Assembly: GCA_003254905.1 (NCBI GenBank)
Contig: QANU01072778.1
Location: 328,333-392,332 of the forward strand
Direction of reading: 5' to 3'
DNA length: 64,000 bases
From: Nissolia schottii
Taxonomy: Eukaryota; Streptophyta; Magnoliopsida; Fabales; Fabaceae
The translations under genes and the position numbers were made by a program. Shown here piece after piece: positions 35,144-48,384 of this stretch (position 1 is its first letter; every line of letters starts with the position of its first letter). The notes beneath the pieces were generated by a model. That model was not told the origin of the DNA. It did no database searches and worked only from the letters and a program-made list of their open reading frames with translations.

Positions 35144-36856
35144 ATGCAATCAATGGAGGCATCGTCGTCGTCGCGTCCGACCCAGCTTCTACAACCACCA
35201 CCACCACCACCACCACCGGGTTCCGAGGAACAGCAGCGGAACTGGCTGGATCTGCCACGAGACGTGGTGTCGGCGATATTCGTGAAGGTAGGTGCGTTCG
35301 ATGTGCTGAAGAACGCACAGAGGGTTTGCTCCCTGTGGCAGAACGTCTCGAAGGACCCTCTCATCTTTCGCACTATCGACATGCACGACCTGGCTGAATT
35401 CCACGACTTCAGCCTTGATGCCATGTGCCGCTGCGCGATCGACCGCAGCTCCGGCCACCTCTCCGATATCTGCATCGAGTACTTCGGCAACGACAATCTC
35501 CTCAAGTACATCGCCGACTCGTAAGTTTCTTTTCTTTTTGGAATTTTAAGATCAATTTGTGTTCTGGAGTTTGCTGTTTCTTCAATTTTTGTTCGCCTTT
35601 AAATTTCGATGGGCATTTCGATTTTGGCAATGATAATTAGGGTTTCGCCGAAGGGTGGAATTTTTGTTGACATGTAGTTGGATGTGTTAGTGATATAGGG
35701 TCAATATGCAACTAAGAGAAATTCAGGGAAATGCGTGTGAGATCCGAGAATTTCATAGTGATAACCAGGGATTAGAGGGTAAAGAATCCAATCCGTTGAT
35801 TATAACTAAATTAGAGGAATAGGTTGAGAGTGAGAGTGAGATTTGGGGAAAATTTTGATATCCATTGATTGATCTTTTTCGCATATCTCAGAGTGTCTAT
35901 ATCTGAGTTGCAAGAGATGAAATGTAAATGTAATGTAAATGAAATGCAAATGTAGAGTTGGCTATGACAGCTCACTGTGTATCACAATTCCAATCTTACC
36001 CTCTATAGACTAAAAGCAACTAAACTTATTGAAAATAGAATTACTATAACTGTAAGTGTCTTTTGGAAGGGAACCAAGGAAATTAGGGTCTTTCCTTTTG
36101 TTTTTGGGAGATTAGTGTTCCCTAAATTGCTACCAATTTGAAACAGGAAGATCCCACTTTCTTTGTAGAATGTTTTGAAATAAGGTATCTAACTGAGTGA
36201 GCAGGGGGTCTTGTGTTTAATCCCAATACTTGAATTCCTCGTTAGTTACTTGCTGTTGAGTGCTCAAGTTTTGGTTTGCAAACTAATGAACAGCTAGCTT
36301 TTTTTTTTTTTTTTTGCAAGTCAATTTCATCTATATAACTGGGTCAACGTAGGATAAATTGGAAGCAAGTATGATTTCAAATGCAAACAACTTCCTTGAT
36401 TTTCTCAGAAATTACTTGAACTATTCATTCATTATATAAGAATATCTCCAACATCTATATTGAATTAAATGCAACCTAGTCCGTGTTGGAAGTGGTTGAT
36501 TATAGGAGCCCAACCTTGTAACTTTGCCTGCACTTCATCCTACCATCCTCCTACACATTTGTAAGTTTGTAACTGTTCACGACATGTATTTGCAGAATCA
36601 GTGTAAGGACTAAGGAGGCTTGTACTTTTTGGCAACTAGAGTTGTGTATCTATTTCTTAGAACATAAACCACAGCTTGCAAACATTGAGACTGCTGTCAA
36701 AACAGAGGAAAATAACATTTTGCTTCCCATGTCCTTTAGTTCCTTGTTCTTACTAGGAATAAGGGCAAAGTCAATTGACTGTTGATTGGTGAGACCCATG
36801 GTATGACCCCGTGTTGATGATTTGGGATTTTCTTGGTCATATTTTCAGACCATCCC

Positions 36857-36887
<31 letters not shown>

Positions 36888-38401
36888 ATTTGTTTAATTA
36901 ATATTATGGCAGGTTTTGAGTTAAAAAGAAATTTATTTTAATGAAGCAATGTTTTCCTTGATTGATTTTGAGGATAGGATGGGTGTAGGTAATGCTGTAT
37001 TTGTAGAAAGGTTTAAATTTGGAGGGACAGAAAAATTAGTGTCTGGGATTTTGAGTTAAAATTTACGAAAGAGTTGAATATCCCAAGTTTAGGACAGAAG
37101 CCAATGTGTCAAATTGAGAAGGATAGCAAAAGTGTAATTTTGAAAATGATGGTGAAAAATGAAAATTGCAGTACTCATTAATATCATTTTATTTCTAACA
37201 TTGATAAGCAACTAAGGGTGTTGATTTCTAAACAAAGACAATATGAAGTGTTAGCCTCCTATCAAGCATGATGGTTTTAATTTACTTTGAATTTAAAAAA
37301 TTCTGTCACTTTTTGTCCTCAATGAAGGTTTCGGAAATCAAATACTCTAGGTGACTGCAGCTAGAAGAAGAAGGTTCAACAATTTATCTAACTTTTATTT
37401 TCCTCTTTTTCCCGTTCTTCTGCTAGAATTTGAAATCATGTTTTCTTGCCCAAGGACAGAGTTTATGATGGGTGATGACTACATTGATTGGTGATACTTT
37501 GGTTTAGTGTCAACCTCCAATCATCTTTTATTTCAGATATTGTATATTATTAAGAACTGATCTGATGTGTGTGTGATTTAGTTATGGCATAAAATATGTT
37601 CGTGTCATAACACAAATAGTTTTGGTACCTCTGTTTGAAGTGTGAAATGATCATATCTTGTATGTAAATACTTATTTCACATTTTCAAGGTGGTTTATCA
37701 ATGTCACAGTAAATCTCCATCTTTTGGTAGCTTCTCTATGTAATGCTCTCTCCCCATGTTTTGTCTTATCATTTTACAGTTCAAGTCATCTACAGCGCCT
37801 ATCTCTTATATGTTGCTATAGCATAACGGATGTAGGAATGATGGTAGTAGCAGAAAAGTTTACTCGGTTGGAGGAACTGGTCCTATCAATGACCAACTTA
37901 TCCAAGGATTCTCTACAAGCTATAGGTCGGTATTGTCCGCACTTAAAAGACTTGAAGTTTAACATGGAAGGTTACAGACGTCCACACATTGAGAATGATG
38001 CGGATGCATTCGCTATTGCAGAAACCATGCCTGTGTTACGCCATCTCCAGCTTTTTGGGAACAAGCTGACTAATGATGGGTTGCTTGCTATTCTTGATGG
38101 CTGTCCTCATCTTGAATCTCTTGACTTACGACAATGTTTCAATGTTAATTTGGGAGGAAGTTTGGGGAGGAGATGTGCGGAACAGATCAAAGATTTACGG
38201 CTTCCGTATGATCCCATTGATATTTACCCATTTGATGTCGAAAATGATTATGGATCACTTGAGGAAGACTATCCATCTGGGATGTCAGACATAGATTTCT
38301 TGTCTGATGATGATTATGACTATTATGAATTCTCAGGTGGAAGTGATTTTTCTGACTATGATTTTGATCTTGAGGATGATCAAGACTTTCGACTAGATTG
38401 A
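35144..38401 (+). CDS. F-box/LRR protein of FBL23/SKIP19 group
   Basis: Substrate-recognition subunit of an SCF (SKP1-cullin-F-box) ubiquitin ligase. Exons 35144-35520 and 37780-38401 join in phase to 332 residues; a second ATG three codons in (35153) is an equally possible start. A Ser-rich and poly-Pro start is followed by the F-box (about residues 28-70: NWLDLPRDVVSAIFVKVGAFDVL ... VCSLWQNVSKDP, in pieces), then leucine-rich repeats (LQRLSLICCYSITDVGM, LEELVLSMTNLS, LRHLQLFGNKLTNDGL, LESLDLRQCFNVNLGG). This order and the IDMHDL and AIAETMP words match the Arabidopsis FBL23/SKIP19 cluster on chromosome 4. The protein then extends into an acidic tail of about 60 residues rich in Asp, Glu, Tyr and Ser. 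Intron 1 is 2.26 kb and includes a TG microsatellite. The target protein is unknown. Confidence 0.88.
36863..36887. repeat. TG microsatellite in F-box intron
   Basis: Uninterrupted (TG)12-type run of about 25 bases within the single intron of the F-box gene. Confidence 0.9.
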
Positions 38402-40129
38402 AACATTTCAGCACAAGGAAAACAGGTGCTGCGCATATTTTATCATCATCCCTTCTTATTTCACTCTAATCGTGGGATCGAAATAAAGCCAGGAAATAAT
38501 CGGCAGTCCACTCCATTAAAGTATCCTGAAGCTTCTAAAGAAAGTCAATGTGATGCTGTTTGAATGAATTTGGAAGATGGAGACAGCCTGATCTTTTTTT
38601 ATTTATTTATTTTTTTAAAAAAATTTGCGCTCAAGGGACACCCTGATCTTTAACAGAGCATACAAGCAGCCTTTTACATAGGTTGATGGCTGATAGTCAT
38701 CTGAACCTTTGTGAGGTGCATACTGTTTGCAACTTGTAGTCGTCAGATGCATGTGAAAAAAGTCATTTCTTTCGATGTATTTTGAAAATCTGCGATTCTG
38801 ATCTGAACTTGGGTAGAAAATCTTTGGCAGATGGAGTTGAACCATTTTTGCATACCATAGTTTGAGTTGGAGTTTAATAGAAGGTATAGCGGTTTAAAGA
38901 ACTCCTGGTTCATGCTCGCCAATTCTCTCAAGAAAGTGTTCTGGATGAGCTTTCAAGGCTACTTTACTTTAGTGTCAACTTATGAATTATGATCTCTGTA
39001 TAGAAGTACTAGTCAATGTTTTGTGAAGGGTTTTGGAACCCAGAGTTTGTGTAATTTTGTCAAATTTCAGCAAGTGTCAAAATATATTGGGGTAGTAGAC
39101 ACACAAAGATAATGGAGCATTAAGCTTGAGCTAATGTGCCACTAAGCCCTTATTGGGACTGAGTCATTCCAGCATTAGCTGTCGTTAAAGCCCAAGAAAG
39201 TAAGATCCAATTGGAGGATAATATGTTTGTAAAGTGAGTTGATGACCTATGATTAAACATATATCTTTACTATTTAGTGGTTGAACTTTATTTCCGCAAT
39301 ATGCTTTCAGACTAGTGGCTTTAGAGTGGTATATGATGCTATACTTTTCAATTCAGCAAAGGACTACCGCTGATTAATTTTTCCTCATTCTTTAAATATA
39401 ATTTTATGATTTTAATTATCCAAAAGCACTAATAACATATGAAACCATGATTTCAATTTGAAACCAAGCATGCGTTGCGAATTCTCTAACGAGATGAAGA
39501 ATGTTACATCATCCGAATGGAATGGAATGAAATATGATGGTTACAACCATTTATTTATGAAGTTCATATCTTTTAGTACTAGTGTCTGAATATATATATA
39601 TATATATAGATGCTAAATTATTTTATGAACAAAATTAATTGTCCTTAGTTTTGTTATTTTTTTCTCTTCTCTTTTCCTTCATGCCACGCAAAATATTTAT
39701 GAGCAATTGACACAAACACAAAGTAAAACATGCTGCTTTTATACAAACTTTAGGCCACGACAACCAGAGTCTGAATTTCATCACCCAAAACTGAATCATC
39801 GAAGTTGTCACCACGCCTCCTTCCTGGCCTAAAAAAACAAAAAAACCCCAACGTAGTACCAGACGCTAACCGACCCAAACGCGCTTACGCAAACACACTT
39901 TTTTTTACTTCCTTTCTTTTCCCACTCAAAAAAATAAAAAAATAAAAAAAATAGAACCCACCCAGCCGTGGAAGCCACGTTTCCTCGCTGCTTTCCGCTT
40001 CTCCGCCGGCATTAGCGACGGCTATCCCGGCTCTCCGCCAATCACTACAACCACCACCAGGTACGCCCCACCGCCACTGATTAGGATCCCTCAGGATTCC
40101 GAATTCGCATTCGGATCTCACTCGTCCTC
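38402..40129. other. F-box 3' flank and presumed promoter of b561 gene
   Basis: 3' UTR of the F-box gene, spacer, a TA microsatellite at 39589-39608, and then a C-rich leader with A/T stretches from about 39830 to the next start codon. The frames seen on the minus strand around 38615-38931 have no motif. No TATA box can be assigned with confidence. Confidence 0.5.
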
Positions 40130-42835
40130 ATGCTTCGCGAATCCACCATCTTCATCTTCTTCTTCTTCCTCTTCATCTCGTGCCATGCGGATCCAGCTCC
40201 GGATTGCACGCGGGTCAGCCCGCTGGTCGATTCGGGGTCCGAATTCAAGATGGTTCAGCACCAGCTCAGAGGCCACCTCAAGATCCTCGACGATTGCTCC
40301 TTTAGGGTTTCCCAATTCGACATGCTTCCTGGCTCCGACGTCCACTGGTGGGGCGCCGTCGCCCCCGATTTCGAGAACTTCACCAAAGGATTCGTGATCT
40401 CCGATCACAAGCTCAACGAAACCTTCGCCAACTCCACCTTCGTCGTGCGCTTGATGAGCAACGTCACTTGGGACATGATCCGTGTCCTCGCCGTCTGGGA
40501 TCGCCCGACCGCCTCCGATTTCGGCCACGTCATGCTCGGGGAGCTCGCCAATCTGACGGACAGTTCTCCGGCGCCGTCGCCGGCGGGCGGCGGTAAGGAT
40601 GAGGAGGATCGCGTTCACAGCGAGCCGACGATGTTCGAGAACTGCAAGGTTTTGTCGAAGGATTTTAGGGTTCGGTGGAGTTTGAACGTGGAGGAGGATG
40701 CCATTGAGATTGGGCTTGAGGCTGCGACTGGGATCATGAATTACATGGCTTTCGGCTGGGCAAACCCTAATGCCACTGGCTCTGAGCTCATGCTCGGCGG
40801 GGATGTGGCTGTGGCGGGGTTTAAGGAGGATGGGATGCCGTTTGTGGATGATTTCTTCATCACCAAGTATAGTGAGTGTGTGACAGAGAGCGATGGATCG
40901 GCAGAAGGGGTCTGCCCCGATTCGATCTTTGAAGGGAATGATCGAGTGGGTTTGGTGAATGATACCAAGTTGATTTATGGGCAGAGGAAAGATGGGGTCT
41001 CATTTGTTCGATACAGGAGGCCGTTGAGCCGGGTTAGTGACAAGTATGATCACCCTGTGGATCGATTGGCGAAAATGATGGTTATCTGGGCTGTGGGCAA
41101 AATTAGGCCTCCTGATACCATTCAGCATTACTATCTCCCCCAGAATCATGGGGGTCTCCCGTTTGAGAATTTTGGCAACTTGGTTCTGAATGTTTCTGAG
41201 CATGTGAATGACTGTAAAGGTCCCCTGGATGCCGAGGATAAGGAGGATCAGGATGTTATCATTGCCGATGCTAAGGTTCCGTTGCTTGTTTCGTCTGGTC
41301 CACCATTGCATTACCCGAACCCGCCGAATCCAGACAAGGTTCTTTACATCAACAAAAAGGAAGCTCCTGTGTTGAGAGTGGAAAGAGGGGTGCCAGTCAC
41401 GTTTTCCATACAGGCCGGGCATGATATTGCGCTTTATATTACTTCAGATCCGATTGGTGGAAATGCTACAGCAAGGAATCTGACTGAGACCATTTACGCT
41501 GGCGGTCCTGAGGCCGAAGGAGTTCAAGCCAGTCCGACAGAATTAGTTTGGGCCCCTGACAGGAACACTCCTGACCGCATGTACTACCATTCGTTGTTTG
41601 AGCAGAAAATGGGTTGGAGAGTTGAGGTTGTTGATGGGGGTCTATCTGACATGTATAATAACAGTGTTGTTCTGGATGATCAGCAGGTTACTTTCTTCTG
41701 GACAGTGGCAAAGGATTCCATATCTATGGCTGCTCGGGCTGAGAAAAAGAGCGGTTACCTTGCGATAGGATTTGGAAGCGGAATGGTGCACACTTACGCT
41801 TATGTTGGCTGGATCGATGATAATGGTGTAGGTCGTGTAGACACTTACTGGATTGATGGAAAGGATGCTTCAAGCATACACCCCACGCACGAGAATTTGA
41901 CATATGTGAGATGCAAAACAGAAAATGGCATTATTACTTTGGAATTGACACGTCCTTTGAAGGACCCGTCTTGCAGTCGGGACAGTAGGCCAGAATGTAA
42001 CAATATTATTGATCCGACAACTCCACTTAAAGTTGTCTGGGCCATGGGTGCTAGATGGAGTAATGACCATCTTAGTGAAGGTAACATGCATTCTGTTACA
42101 AGTAGTAGGCCAATTCGTGTACTGCTGATGCGTGGCTCTGCGGAAGCTGAGCAGGAGTTACTTCCAGTTTTGGCTGTGCATGGCTTTATGATGTTTCTTG
42201 CATGGGGTATGTTACTTCCTGGAGGTATATTGGCAGCCAGATACTTGAAACATCTTAAGGGTGATGGATGGTACAAGATTCATGTTTACTTGCAATACTC
42301 GGGGCTAGTAATTGTTCTACTTGCCCTTCTTTTTGCGGTTGCTGAGCTTCGGGGATTTTATGTCACCTCGGCACATGTTAAATTTGGAATTGCTGCAATA
42401 TTTCTGGCTTGTGTACAGCCAGTGAATGCTTCCTTAAGGCCCCCAAAACCAACAAATGGGGAGCAGGCACCCTTGAAAAGGGTTCTTTGGGAATACTTCC
42501 ACATAATTGTCGGCAGATCTGCAATCGTTGTAGGCATTGCAGCGCTTTTTAGTGGCATGAAGCATTTGGGTGAAAGATATGGTGTGGAAAATACCCATGG
42601 ACTCATTTGGGCAATGGTGGTTTGGTTCATAGTCGGTGCATTGATTGTTGCTTATTTGGAATACCGGGAAAGGCAGCGAGTAAGGGACCGGATATTCGGA
42701 AGAAGCAATTGGGTGCTCGGTAATCTCGAGGAAGACGATTCCCTTGATCTCTTGAGCCCAAGCAGGATACCTGCAGATAAAGATTCAGAAGCCTCTGTAA
42801 GAAAGGAAGTCCAGTTAGAACCTTTGAACAGGTAG
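40130..42835 (+). CDS. DM13-DOMON-cytochrome b561 membrane protein
   Basis: CYBDOM-type protein thought to move electrons across a membrane using ascorbate and haem. Single exon, 901 residues; start at 40130 because a hydrophobic signal peptide follows at once (STIFIFFFFLFISCHADPAP, residues 5-24). DM13 domain about 30-135 (FKMVQHQLRGHLKILDDCSF, DVHWWGAVAPDF); first DOMON about 180-335 (YMAFGWANPNATGSELM); a linker with NPDKVLYINKKEAPVLRVE and YYHSLFEQKMGWRVEV; a second DOMON-like unit about 525-665 (GYLAIGFGSGMVHTYAYVGW); then cytochrome b561 about 675-850. The b561 part has its conserved histidines in AVHGFMMFLAWG, WYKIHVYLQYSG, SAHVKFGIAA and EYFHIIVGR. The cytosolic tail is charged. It matches Arabidopsis At5g54830 in architecture and length. 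Lack of introns is consistent with that gene as I recall it. Confidence 0.9.
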   Translation: MLRESTIFIFFFFLFISCHADPAPDCTRVSPLVDSGSEFKMVQHQLRGHLKILDDCSFRVSQFDMLPGSDVHWWGAVAPDFENFTKGFVISDHKLNETFANSTFVVRLMSNVTWDMIRVLAVWDRPTASDFGHVMLGELANLTDSSPAPSPAGGGKDEEDRVHSEPTMFENCKVLSKDFRVRWSLNVEEDAIEIGLEAATGIMNYMAFGWANPNATGSELMLGGDVAVAGFKEDGMPFVDDFFITKYSECVTESDGSAEGVCPDSIFEGNDRVGLVNDTKLIYGQRKDGVSFVRYRRPLSRVSDKYDHPVDRLAKMMVIWAVGKIRPPDTIQHYYLPQNHGGLPFENFGNLVLNVSEHVNDCKGPLDAEDKEDQDVIIADAKVPLLVSSGPPLHYPNPPNPDKVLYINKKEAPVLRVERGVPVTFSIQAGHDIALYITSDPIGGNATARNLTETIYAGGPEAEGVQASPTELVWAPDRNTPDRMYYHSLFEQKMGWRVEVVDGGLSDMYNNSVVLDDQQVTFFWTVAKDSISMAARAEKKSGYLAIGFGSGMVHTYAYVGWIDDNGVGRVDTYWIDGKDASSIHPTHENLTYVRCKTENGIITLELTRPLKDPSCSRDSRPECNNIIDPTTPLKVVWAMGARWSNDHLSEGNMHSVTSSRPIRVLLMRGSAEAEQELLPVLAVHGFMMFLAWGMLLPGGILAARYLKHLKGDGWYKIHVYLQYSGLVIVLLALLFAVAELRGFYVTSAHVKFGIAAIFLACVQPVNASLRPPKPTNGEQAPLKRVLWEYFHIIVGRSAIVVGIAALFSGMKHLGERYGVENTHGLIWAMVVWFIVGALIVAYLEYRERQRVRDRIFGRSNWVLGNLEEDDSLDLLSPSRIPADKDSEASVRKEVQLEPLNR

Positions 42836-45800
42836 GGATGCATGTTATTCTTTTAATCTTCTGATAGAAAGTCTCCATTGTGCAACAATTTTTGGCAAAA
42901 GTCGCACTTGATCTGAGCCGCCGCGCATCTTCATGAGATGTTTTTGAGGAGTAAAGAGGAGCACTTGCACTCCAATCTCAGTGTTTCACTCACGTCATTT
43001 TTGTGAAGAGTTAGCTTTCCTATAGTCATACATTTTCAGCAGAGTAGGTTATATCATTTCTTCACTGTAGCTGCTGTACCCCCCAACCCCAGAAAGAAGA
43101 GAAGGAACAGAAGAAAAATCAGAGTTTTACAAAGTGAAAGTTTTCTTGTGCATTAATGTAGGAGGCTATCTAGCCAAAAAGCATTGTCTATATTATGAGA
43201 TGAGATGCAGAAAACTAATACAAAGGTCATTTATTTTTCAGTTTCAATGTGATCCAGCTCAAGGGATTTCCATTGTCTTGATTGAAATCATCCTCGCTCG
43301 CCTTGTTCTGTGGCATTTAATCATTACTTTTGTGAAATGTTTCCCTTTTATTTAAACAATTTCTTACTGCTTGCACCCAATTAACTGGTAATGAAATGAG
43401 ATAGCATCATGTTTTGTTCTAGAATAATTTGCCCTCAGCCTGTAGATTTTCTTGTATGGTTGGTTTCAACTATTATAGTTTTGGCCAGAATCATAAATAG
43501 AGGAGACATGACTAGAAGTAGCATTTTCTGATTATATTCTCATTTACAGGCAAAAATGTGTACAAATTTCAACATTCTGTTCTGGAGTTTAGAGTGGTTT
43601 TATTATACTAATATTCCTACTTCTTTTTCTGTCATTTAGAAGTTGGTTTGACCTAATTTCTTTTTATGCAATGAGAAGTTCATCCAGCTAAAATCAACTT
43701 TCAATGTTATTTTTTAAAATTGCATATGAACAATCTTAAAGCAACGTTTAGGAACTTTTATGAGAACAATGTTTAAGAATCTAACAAATTAACTTATAAA
43801 TTACTCTCTCCATTCTTCAATGTTAATTCCTTTTATTCTTTTAAATTCATTGATAATATATACATTTTTATGAAAGACCATTGACATTTTTAAGGAACAA
43901 AATAAAAATTGACAATTATGATAACAAAAAGACAAGATGTAATGATTACACAAAAGAGGTCATGTTGATGAAAATGTGCTCTACAACGAGAACTCAGCAA
44001 TCCCATTACAAACAATGGCCTTTACTATGTAAAGTTTGAAAGCCCATTAAGTAGCCACTCATGTCAAAGTTAAAAGCCCAGAGTTATTCATCGACTAAAA
44101 AAAAAATCCAAAGTCATTCCAACGGATACATTCTATGCGACAATTTTACATGACTTTTAAGTTTATATTAATTTTTATCATTAATAAAGCAAAATAGGAC
44201 GAAGTATATGACTCACAAGAAAATTTGTTCAAAATAGAAGTTAACACATGATTAAGTAAGTTATGTAAACTTGTTTTGTTACGTTATTGAGGTTGTAATT
44301 GAGGTTGAAACTCAAGATTTCTATAAAATGAAGTAGACTTACTTATGTGTTCATAGAATATATTTAATGTGTATTTCATAAATATTAGTAATCATTGATT
44401 TAAATTTAGAGTGTTTAAAATAATATACAAAAAACTATAAATCAATAGTTGATATAGTCATAGAATACATATCAAATGTGTTTTATGAACATGCAAGTAT
44501 TTATTCAAAAAGAAGGGGATACTAATGTCAAATGATAAGTAAATCTTTAAATTTGTCATTAAAGTTGTTAGCATCTATCAAATTTAAATTTAAATTATGA
44601 AAACAATCATATTAGTCCTTAAAATTATTAAAAGTTATATTAGTCTATGAAATTATTAAAAGTCAGTCAAGTTAATCATGCAATGTCTGTCAAATTAATT
44701 TCTCTCAAAAATTAACCTGACAGTCTTTTGATAATCATAAGAATTAATAATATGACAATTTTTATAACTTAAAAATAAACGAAATTAAAGAGTTGTTGAT
44801 GAAATGAACTGGAGCTTGTTAGCCTAGTTATGTAGGAGCACTACAATTTTTACATAAAACAAATCCACTCCCGTCTCTTATTTTGAAATTGCTTACATGT
44901 GTGTGTGTCTGTGGAGTACAGTGATGGTTACTTACCAAACTAGGGTTGGGGGGCTATGTATGAAACCCTGCCTTCGCAGTTATGCTGCTGCATATAGCAC
45001 TGTATTTGACTAACCCTACCTACCTATGCAATAGGCTTGTACATATCTTGTCCATACACAAAGACAGGAAAACTTCATTGATCCCAATACACAATTATGG
45101 AGTAGTAGCCAATTGTCAACTCTACCGTCCCTTCCCATCAACAATTTATTACAACTCAGTTCCCTAAATTAAGATTACGAATGCATAGACAATTGGAGGG
45201 ATGGGTTCACATTTTCAACCTTGGGAATTTCGCCCTCAATTTTTTTCAATCCTAACTAATATGGCAATGCTAACTCAGATTTGAGTGCTATCAATTCCAT
45301 TCCCACGTGATTATTTGCAAATAGTCAACTAAATTTAGTTAATTAGTTTGGCTCCTTAGCTAACATGGTTTGCTTAAACACCGGTACTCTTAATAGTATA
45401 TACCAAAAATAATCAAAGGAAGAGTTATTTTAAAAGGAGATCTTCTGTTAGGAATGAGCATTTTGTTGACGAGCTTGGTTTTCTGTCGGTTGAAACTGAG
45501 TTATTCAAATAGCATCAGGAAGAGTTATTCAACCTAGCTGTTCACAATGAAAAGATAATACTCCCTCCATTTTTAATAATTATTTACCTTTTTTATTTTG
45601 GTACATTTTTTTAGAATAATTATCTATTTTTTAAAATTAAATCATCCTAATTATTATTATTTTTTACATATCTCGATTTAATACAAATAATGAAAGCAAA
45701 CAGAGCAATTAATAAGGATAATATAGTGATCTATTATGAAAATAACTTAAATTTTTTTTAATCATTTTCTTAATATTTGTACAACATAAAAAGTACATAA

Positions 45801-48384
45801 TTAATTAGAGATAATAGTAACAGTCTAAACTTAATTAAAAATAAGATATTGTATTATATTTTAATCATTAAATCTTAGCTACAAATTGCTATAGATAATT
45901 TAACAGTGCAAATTAGATATATCACAATAAAAAAAATATATTAATTTTGATGCATTATTAATATAAAAAAATTATGTTATAATCGAATCATATAATATTA
46001 AAAATAATAATTATACAAGTAAAATACTTTTATTTTATTTACTTGTGATTGAATGGGACAAAATTCCAAAACAACACACTAAATAACTATGGCAGAAACT
46101 AAATAGCAATCTCAGTAAAATTATCCCTATAAGAAGTGAAACACTTGGGCAAATGGCACAAACTATCCCTAAAATTTGTAAAAATTGAACTTTAAATTAT
46201 GTGAAAAATTGTGCTTCACTCTAATTTTTTATTGATTACCAATAATCAGTTAAGTTTTTATTTTTATTTTTTCTTTTTGTTAAGTTAGTGAAAACAATAA
46301 AATGTTGTATTTTATTTTTATTTTTTGTGCTCACTATTTCCTTCAAAAAAATTCAAAAATAAGAAAAAATATTTTATTGTTTCACTATTTCATATATAAA
46401 TTTTTGAAAACAAAAAATACATGAAGTTAAAATAAAAACTTAACAGATCATTAATAATCAGTCTTAATAAAATGATTTGGATAAAGTGAAATTTAATAAT
46501 TAATATATAATTTAAGGTGAAGTGCAATTTTGATAAAATTTATGCAATTTATCCAAAACACTTTTATTTATATATTGATGCTTCATATATAATTAATTGT
46601 CTTTATAAAATATTTGTAAATTAAAAAGTATATTAAAATTAAATCATTAAAAATATCATAAAATTCTCCATTAACCTATATAATATAGTCTTAACTCTTA
46701 AGTTGGACTTGTCTAGCCAAAGTCATATCAAAAGCTCTTATATCCATGTAACAAATTTTAGGGTTCCCATATTAGGTTCAACTTTCAACCCAATTATCAA
46801 AGTCAATGACAGCCATCTCAATCTCATTTTCCCACCAAGCCTTGTTACAGTTTGCCTCAACTTAACATTTATCAAGAATTACTTTAACAATTGGACCAAA
46901 ATACACCTTTACCTTTAAGTGTTAATTGGGAAATAAATTGTTTTTTTCTTCCCACGCAACGATAAGTGTCTGATGTAGAATACAATTTTGTGATGTAATG
47001 TGTGTCTAAATTTGTAGAGGAATGATCGATAACTACTTGACATTGAGAGAACCGACCCTTTTTCTCTATGGAACAAACCAGAAAAAAAAAATGATTAATT
47101 CATGTAGTTAAATGAAAAATTAAGTGGTTCATTCACCTGCAATCCTTCAATAAGACATGTTGCATGTCTTATTCTTAAAATGAAAATACTCATTGGTGCA
47201 TTGAAAAATAAAAATTCATGCTTTACTATGAATTAAATTTAACATTTATCTATATAAAAAAGACATACGGATGGTTTTAAAATTTTTAAAAAGAGATTAA
47301 TTATCAATGTCCACAATAATAAACACCTTAAAGGGAAAAAAAAAATTGCACACACAATTGGTATATTTCATATATTGATTTTGAATCAGTTCCTACTTAG
47401 GAAAAAGTCAATCCCTACCCATGCACTTATTTATAAATAAGTCCTTATATACCATCAACTGAAGCTATAACTTTGTGACATGTGACATGATTAACGATTG
47501 TGAATTGGACTTTGATCTTCTGGTCAAACTCATGTGTTATCTAATGTGGAAATAATCATTATCTTTAATGGTGAAATCCAAAAATAGAAGTACAATTGCG
47601 ATGGAGCTATGAGGTGGACAGAAGGGGGAGTTGGGGTGATGAACTCAGAATAAAAATATATAAAAATGGTCGCTCTACTCAAAGAAGGAGAATAACCTAC
47701 TTTGGCTGTGGTTATAGACAAGAGATAATTGTGCAAGTGGAAAATTTTATTTAGCCTTGGTACCTACGCTTTCTTTTGAAGGGAGGGACTGCGGCTTTAG
47801 CATGTCTTTGATTTTAGTTAAAAACTCTAAAAATCAATTTTAAGATTTTAAAAGTAAATTTTTTTATTTTTGAATTTGTTAAAATTAATTTTGGAATAGT
47901 TTTATTGATGGTCTTTTGCTGGTCGACAGTGATATGTTGTGGCCACTTAGCAATGGTTGCCTAACAGTCAGCGATGGTCATTAGGCAGCCGACGGTGGTC
48001 GATAATTGTGATGATTGTGAAGCATATAAGGTTTAAAGTTTGAGGGTAATTTAATTTTTTTATATTTTGAAACATTTCATTTCCATGAAAACTTTAACAT
48101 TTTTACATAAAATGTGACATTAAAAACGAGGAAAGAGGAAGGATTTTTCATTTATGAAAATTCAACTAGTCTAAAAATATGGTTTTAACTTGCGAACCAA
48201 ACACGAGAAACCTTAATTCTCATGTTCAGATTCTCAACAGTGTTGGCAAATTCTTTTAAATCATTTGAGTTCTTTTAATAAGTATTGTTTAAAAAATTAA
48301 AAAAAAAGTTTTTAGTGTTTTTAATGCATTTAATGTATTGAAGACGTAAAAAATTTGTATTTTCAATACCAAATTTTCCTTGGA
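42836..48384. other. AT-rich intergenic spacer
   Basis: 3' UTR of the b561 gene to about 43100, then 5 kb of AT-rich spacer. A stretch at 44530-44760 resembles the foldback family of NDC1 intron 1 (AAGTAAATCTTTAAATTTGTC). A Stowaway-like left end TACTCCCTCCATTTTTAATA is at about 45560 without a clear right partner, and a weaker one (TTACTCTCTCCATTC) at about 43801. No gene supported; the small open frames have no motifs. Confidence 0.5.

Noticed and set aside
35077-35511. 144-codon minus-strand frame over F-box exon 1
   Set aside because: Complement of the F-box exon, with a poly-Gly string from the poly-Pro tract.
36180-36250. Possible second SINE head in the F-box intron
   Set aside because: Only a weak B-box-like TGTTTAATCCC; no convincing A box spacing or A-rich tail.
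41845-42276. 143-codon minus-strand frame in the b561 gene
   Set aside because: Shadow of the 901-residue coding sequence; no motif.
45560-45600. Stowaway-like terminus CTCCCTCCATTT
   Set aside because: No matching inverted end with TA flank could be found downstream, so an element could not be delimited.
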